Of a stretch of 64,000 nt of DNA, positions 61,344 through 64,000 are shown one piece after another; positions within the stretch are counted from its first letter, which is position 1, and each line of letters begins with the position of its first letter. The translations under genes and the position numbers were made by a program. Under the pieces are notes generated by a model that worked only from the letters and a program-made list of their open reading frames with translations, did not search any database and was not told the DNA's origin. Origin of the DNA: Cumulibacter sp047975195 (lineage in GTDB: Bacteria > Actinomycetota > Actinomycetes > Mycobacteriales > Antricoccaceae). The DNA lies in contig JBKEDB010000005.1 in assembly GCA_047975195.1 (NCBI GenBank), positions 157,987-221,986 of the forward strand, given 5' to 3'.

Positions 61344-62674
61344 GCGTTGTCCTTATCGCGTGACGGGTTCAACGACACGATCGCCCGGGATTCGGGTGTC
61401 AGTCGGCGCGCAGCGTGGGCGACGTCCGCGGCACTCACCGCAGCGATCATCGCCGGCAACTCGTTGAGCAACTCGGCCTTGCCGTACAACAACTCCAGGG
61501 TGCCCATGCGCAGTGCGCGCTCGATCGTCGAGTCGTACTCGCGCAGGAGTTGTGCAACCAGCCTCGTCGTCACCCGGTGCAACTCGTCCTCGGTCGGGCC
61601 GTGCTCGGCCAACTCGGCGAGGATCTCGTCGACAACGCGTACGGCATCGACGCGCTGCTGCTCATCGGCATGGTGCATCTGGATCGTGAACGTACTGGCG
61701 CCACGTTGGTCGAACGGATCGCCGAACGTCCCGCAGTACGCGTACGCACTGAGGGCGAGGCCGCGCTGCAGCACGAGTTCGCGGTGCAGCCGCGAAGCGT
61801 CTCCGTCGTACAACACGTCGGCGAGTACGACGGTGCCGAGGTATCGACGCAGTCCACGGATCGGATCAGGGCTCTGCCAGCCAATCGCCGTCGCGGGCAT
61901 CGGTGCGTGCGGATCAACCACGCTGCCGCTAGCGGCGCTGGTACGCACCGGTTCAGAAAAGTCGGGCCGCTGAGGTACGTCCCGGGCCGGGATATCGGCG
62001 AAGTGTTTGCGTACCAGCGCCCGCGCATGCGCGAGGTCGAACTCACCGGCGATCGTCAGCACCGCGTTACCTGGCGCGTAGTACGTCGCGAAGAACTCGC
62101 GGGCGACGTCGACGTCCGAGGCCTGCAGGTCGACGAAATCGCCGTACCCGTTGTGGGTGTTGGCGAAGGTCTCGAACAGCACCGGCGGCAACGCGAGCCA
62201 GGGGAACCCGCCGTACGGCCGGTTCATTACATTGACCCTGATTTCTTCCTGAACGACGTCGATCTGGTTCTGCATGTTCTGCGCCGTCAGCAGCGGCGCG
62301 CGCATGCGATCGGCCTCCAGGAACAACGTGCGCTCAAGCGCATGCGGCGGAACGACCTGGTGGTACTCGGTGTAGTCCGGGTGCGTCGATCCGTTGAAGG
62401 AACCGCCAACGCCCTGCACGAGTTGCGCATGGTCACCATTCGGGAGATTCTGCGATCCCTCAAACATAAGGTGCTCGAACAAATGCGCAAATCCGGTGCG
62501 CCCCTCGGGCTCTGATCGCATGCCCACGTCGTAATGCACGGCGATGCCAATTGCCGCCGCGCCTTCCGCGGGCGAGAGTACGACGCGCAGCCCGTTGGGC
62601 AGTCGTGATCGATGGACGGCATAGTTCGGGGATCTCACCTGGCCGAGGGTACCTGTGCGCCGGGTACGCGCCAT
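61340..62674 (-). CDS. M16 family zinc peptidase, catalytic subunit
   Basis: This 444-residue protein has the inverted zinc motif HLFEH (FAHLFEHLMFEGSQNLP), with the downstream Glu expected near VQEEIRVNVMN, and the R-x-Y-like second domain. It should degrade peptides in a chamber formed with the neighbour at 59997. It lies 8 bases after a membrane protein gene. Confidence 0.93.
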   Translation of the reverse strand: MARTRRTGTLGQVRSPNYAVHRSRLPNGLRVVLSPAEGAAAIGIAVHYDVGMRSEPEGRTGFAHLFEHLMFEGSQNLPNGDHAQLVQGVGGSFNGSTHPDYTEYHQVVPPHALERTLFLEADRMRAPLLTAQNMQNQIDVVQEEIRVNVMNRPYGGFPWLALPPVLFETFANTHNGYGDFVDLQASDVDVAREFFATYYAPGNAVLTIAGEFDLAHARALVRKHFADIPARDVPQRPDFSEPVRTSAASGSVVDPHAPMPATAIGWQSPDPIRGLRRYLGTVVLADVLYDGDASRLHRELVLQRGLALSAYAYCGTFGDPFDQRGASTFTIQMHHADEQQRVDAVRVVDEILAELAEHGPTEDELHRVTTRLVAQLLREYDSTIERALRMGTLELLYGKAELLNELPAMIAAVSAADVAHAARRLTPESRAIVSLNPSRDKDNA

Positions 62675-62682
62675 TGCCCGAG

Positions 62683-63726
62683 TTACTGATCGACCTTGAT
62701 CGACGCGATGACCTGATCAATCAGCGGGTACAACTCAGCGTGTGTGTTGGGGAACGAGCAGTAGAAGAACACCGGCGCGGACTTACCCGTGTCGATCAGC
62801 AGCAGGTGCACGCGCTCGCCGGTGGAGTCGTACCCGTCGACGTCCCAGGTGAGGTCGGTGATCCGTTCGTACGCGTCGTGCCCGTCGATGGTCAGTGCAC
62901 GTTCGCTCTGGTTCGTGGGCTCATTCGGCAGCGGGTAGTAATTGCCGAAGACAGATTCCTCGACTTCTGCCAACGCCTGCGGGAATTGTGCGGCGGACGG
63001 CGAGCCGAATGAGGTGCTCAGCAGGCCGGAGGTCACCTGGGCGATGAACTGGCCACCGCTCGGGACGCTCTCCTGGGTGACGACGTACTCGCCGACGGTT
63101 GCCTGGTTCTCTTCCATCACGCCCATGGAGTAGTCCTTCCAGCCCTCCCCCAGGTAGTCGTAGCTGATGCCGGAGGCCTTATCGATAACCCGCAACGCTT
63201 TCGGATCGCTCGGGTTGCTGTAGTCGCCGGTTGCCTGTGGGTTCGCCCCCGGTTCGTCGACCGAGGCGTCGAAAACCCCGGTCATCACGAGAATGCTGAG
63301 GATCGCGGCGATGACGCCGATGCCGCCAATCCCCCACCACAACGCGCCGGTGCGCGCAGGTGGCTCAGCGGGCGCGTAGTGCGCTGTGTCCGCATGGTGC
63401 GGCGACTGGTGATACGCGCCTTGCTGTTCCTGGTAGTACTGCGAGGAGTCCGCGAAGTAGGACAGTCGTGGCTGTTCCTGATCGGCGTACGGCGCCGCGG
63501 TGTAGTCGGAGTACTGCCGGTAGTGCGCCGTCGCGGCATCAGGGACGTAGACGTCGTACTGCTGGTCGTACGTCTCGTGCGTCGTGGCACTGTCGTTGTC
63601 CCTCGCGCTGTGGTTATCAGTGGCGCTGTGGTTATCAGCAACGCCGTCGCTTTCCGTCGCGCTGGCCTCGTCCGAGGCCCGGTGTGGGTCCCCGTGACCG
63701 GCTCTATGGGGCGGTGGGTGGCTCAC
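62683..63726 (-). CDS. Hypothetical single-pass membrane protein
   Basis: This 347-residue protein has a His/Asp/Ser-rich, low-complexity cytoplasmic part with short repeats (DNHSATDNHSARDNDSATTH) and Tyr/Gln-rich stretches (to about 120). One helix (about 128-150) follows, then an extracytoplasmic domain of about 190 residues with YDYLGEGWKDYSMG and a final LIDQVIASIKVDQ. It is first in a run with the M16 pair and nudC, so a link to envelope proteolysis is possible. No family is recognised. Confidence 0.75.
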   Translation of the reverse strand: MSHPPPHRAGHGDPHRASDEASATESDGVADNHSATDNHSARDNDSATTHETYDQQYDVYVPDAATAHYRQYSDYTAAPYADQEQPRLSYFADSSQYYQEQQGAYHQSPHHADTAHYAPAEPPARTGALWWGIGGIGVIAAILSILVMTGVFDASVDEPGANPQATGDYSNPSDPKALRVIDKASGISYDYLGEGWKDYSMGVMEENQATVGEYVVTQESVPSGGQFIAQVTSGLLSTSFGSPSAAQFPQALAEVEESVFGNYYPLPNEPTNQSERALTIDGHDAYERITDLTWDVDGYDSTGERVHLLLIDTGKSAPVFFYCSFPNTHAELYPLIDQVIASIKVDQ

Positions 63727-63857
63727 ATCAACTCCAACAGTCTCCGACGATCTGTCAACGCACGGGCACGTCAGTCCATTATTCGACGTCCATTATCGAC
63801 GAACCCGCTGAATACGACGGATGTCGCGACGAACTGGTTGCCGCTACGGTAGGTCCT

Positions 63858-64000
63858 ATGAGCGCGATGACGCACACCACGGTGCAGATTGATACCCATT
63901 CCTCCGGTCCGTTAGAGTTCGACGTTTTGCAGTCACGCGTGGATGATGGGCCACAGCTCATCGCCCTACACGGCTTCCCGCAGGGCGCCCGCGCATGGCA
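63858..64000 (+). CDS. Alpha/beta hydrolase, N-terminal part (cut by the window edge)
   Basis: The 47 visible codons begin MSAMTHTTVQIDTH and contain LIALHGFPQGARAW, the first strand and oxyanion HGFP loop of alpha/beta hydrolases. The catalytic residues lie beyond the window. It is divergent from the membrane protein gene at 63726. Confidence 0.75.
   Translation, partial: MSAMTHTTVQIDTHSSGPLEFDVLQSRVDDGPQLIALHGFPQGARAW

Noticed and set aside
61415..62515. A 366-codon plus-strand ORF antisense to the catalytic M16 gene
   Set aside because: The M16 gene has an intact zinc motif; the opposite frame shows only shadow composition.

Overview
This is a 64 kb stretch of chromosome from a high-GC actinobacterium. 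The evidence is a WhiB7-type regulator, a mycoredoxin (which implies mycothiol), a 13E12/DUF222 HNH protein, an IdeR-type iron box, and a block from about 45.9 to 63.7 kb whose gene types match the Rv3193c-Rv3199c neighbourhood of Mycobacterium: UPF0182, PDZ/Lon-like protease, putative metalloprotease, E1-like protein, ABC1 kinase, WhiB7, UvrD2, mycoredoxin and NudC. I cannot name the genus from sequence alone. I saw no CRISPR array, insertion sequence, prophage or rRNA operon; one initiator tRNA is present.

Layout. 0-6 kb: a crotonase-like/SDR pair with altered catalytic residues, then AIM24 and pyruvate carboxylase in the opposite direction. 6-12.5 kb: a metal exporter, a DUF1697 protein, a dihydroxy-acid dehydratase coupled to a half-length catalytically degenerate paralogue, a YnfA protein, an SMP-30 protein and a CysK-type cysteine synthase. 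12.5-18 kb: an acyl-CoA ligase with an SMP-30 protein, a VKOR protein, and an Old Yellow Enzyme behind a Cys-containing leader peptide. 17.8-24 kb: a NarL-type two-component system divergent from an EfeUOB iron-uptake operon that carries an IdeR box. 24-34 kb: a TetR/membrane protein pair, a DUF222 HNH endonuclease behind a LexA-like palindrome, a WYL regulator, a DinB-like protein and a D-aminoacylase. 33.8-34.8 kb: two decayed genes (MarR and a PLP aminotransferase) beside tRNA-fMet.

35-40 kb: two divergent regulator/target modules, each with a clear palindrome between the genes: XRE-cupin with a flavoprotein-methyltransferase fusion, and TetR with a DrrAB-like exporter. 40-44.3 kb: a molybdate transport operon (XRE-PBP regulator, modA, modB, a small octapeptide-repeat ORF, modC). 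44.3-45.2 kb: a repeat-rich region with no convincing gene. 45.9-64 kb: the conserved actinobacterial block. It includes whiB7 with its whole visible control region (promoter, 49-codon upstream ORF, intrinsic terminator), then uvrD2, an SRPBCC protein, mycoredoxin, nudC, an M16 peptidase pair and the start of an alpha/beta hydrolase.

The strongest leads are the octapeptide-repeat ORF locked into the mod operon by 4-nt overlaps at both ends, the catalytic/degenerate IlvD pair, the Cys-leader ahead of an Old Yellow Enzyme, the LexA-like box on the DUF222 gene, an 11-residue-repeat micro-ORF behind that gene, and the E1-like protein with a lost nucleotide-binding glycine loop next to the ABC1 kinase and whiB7.
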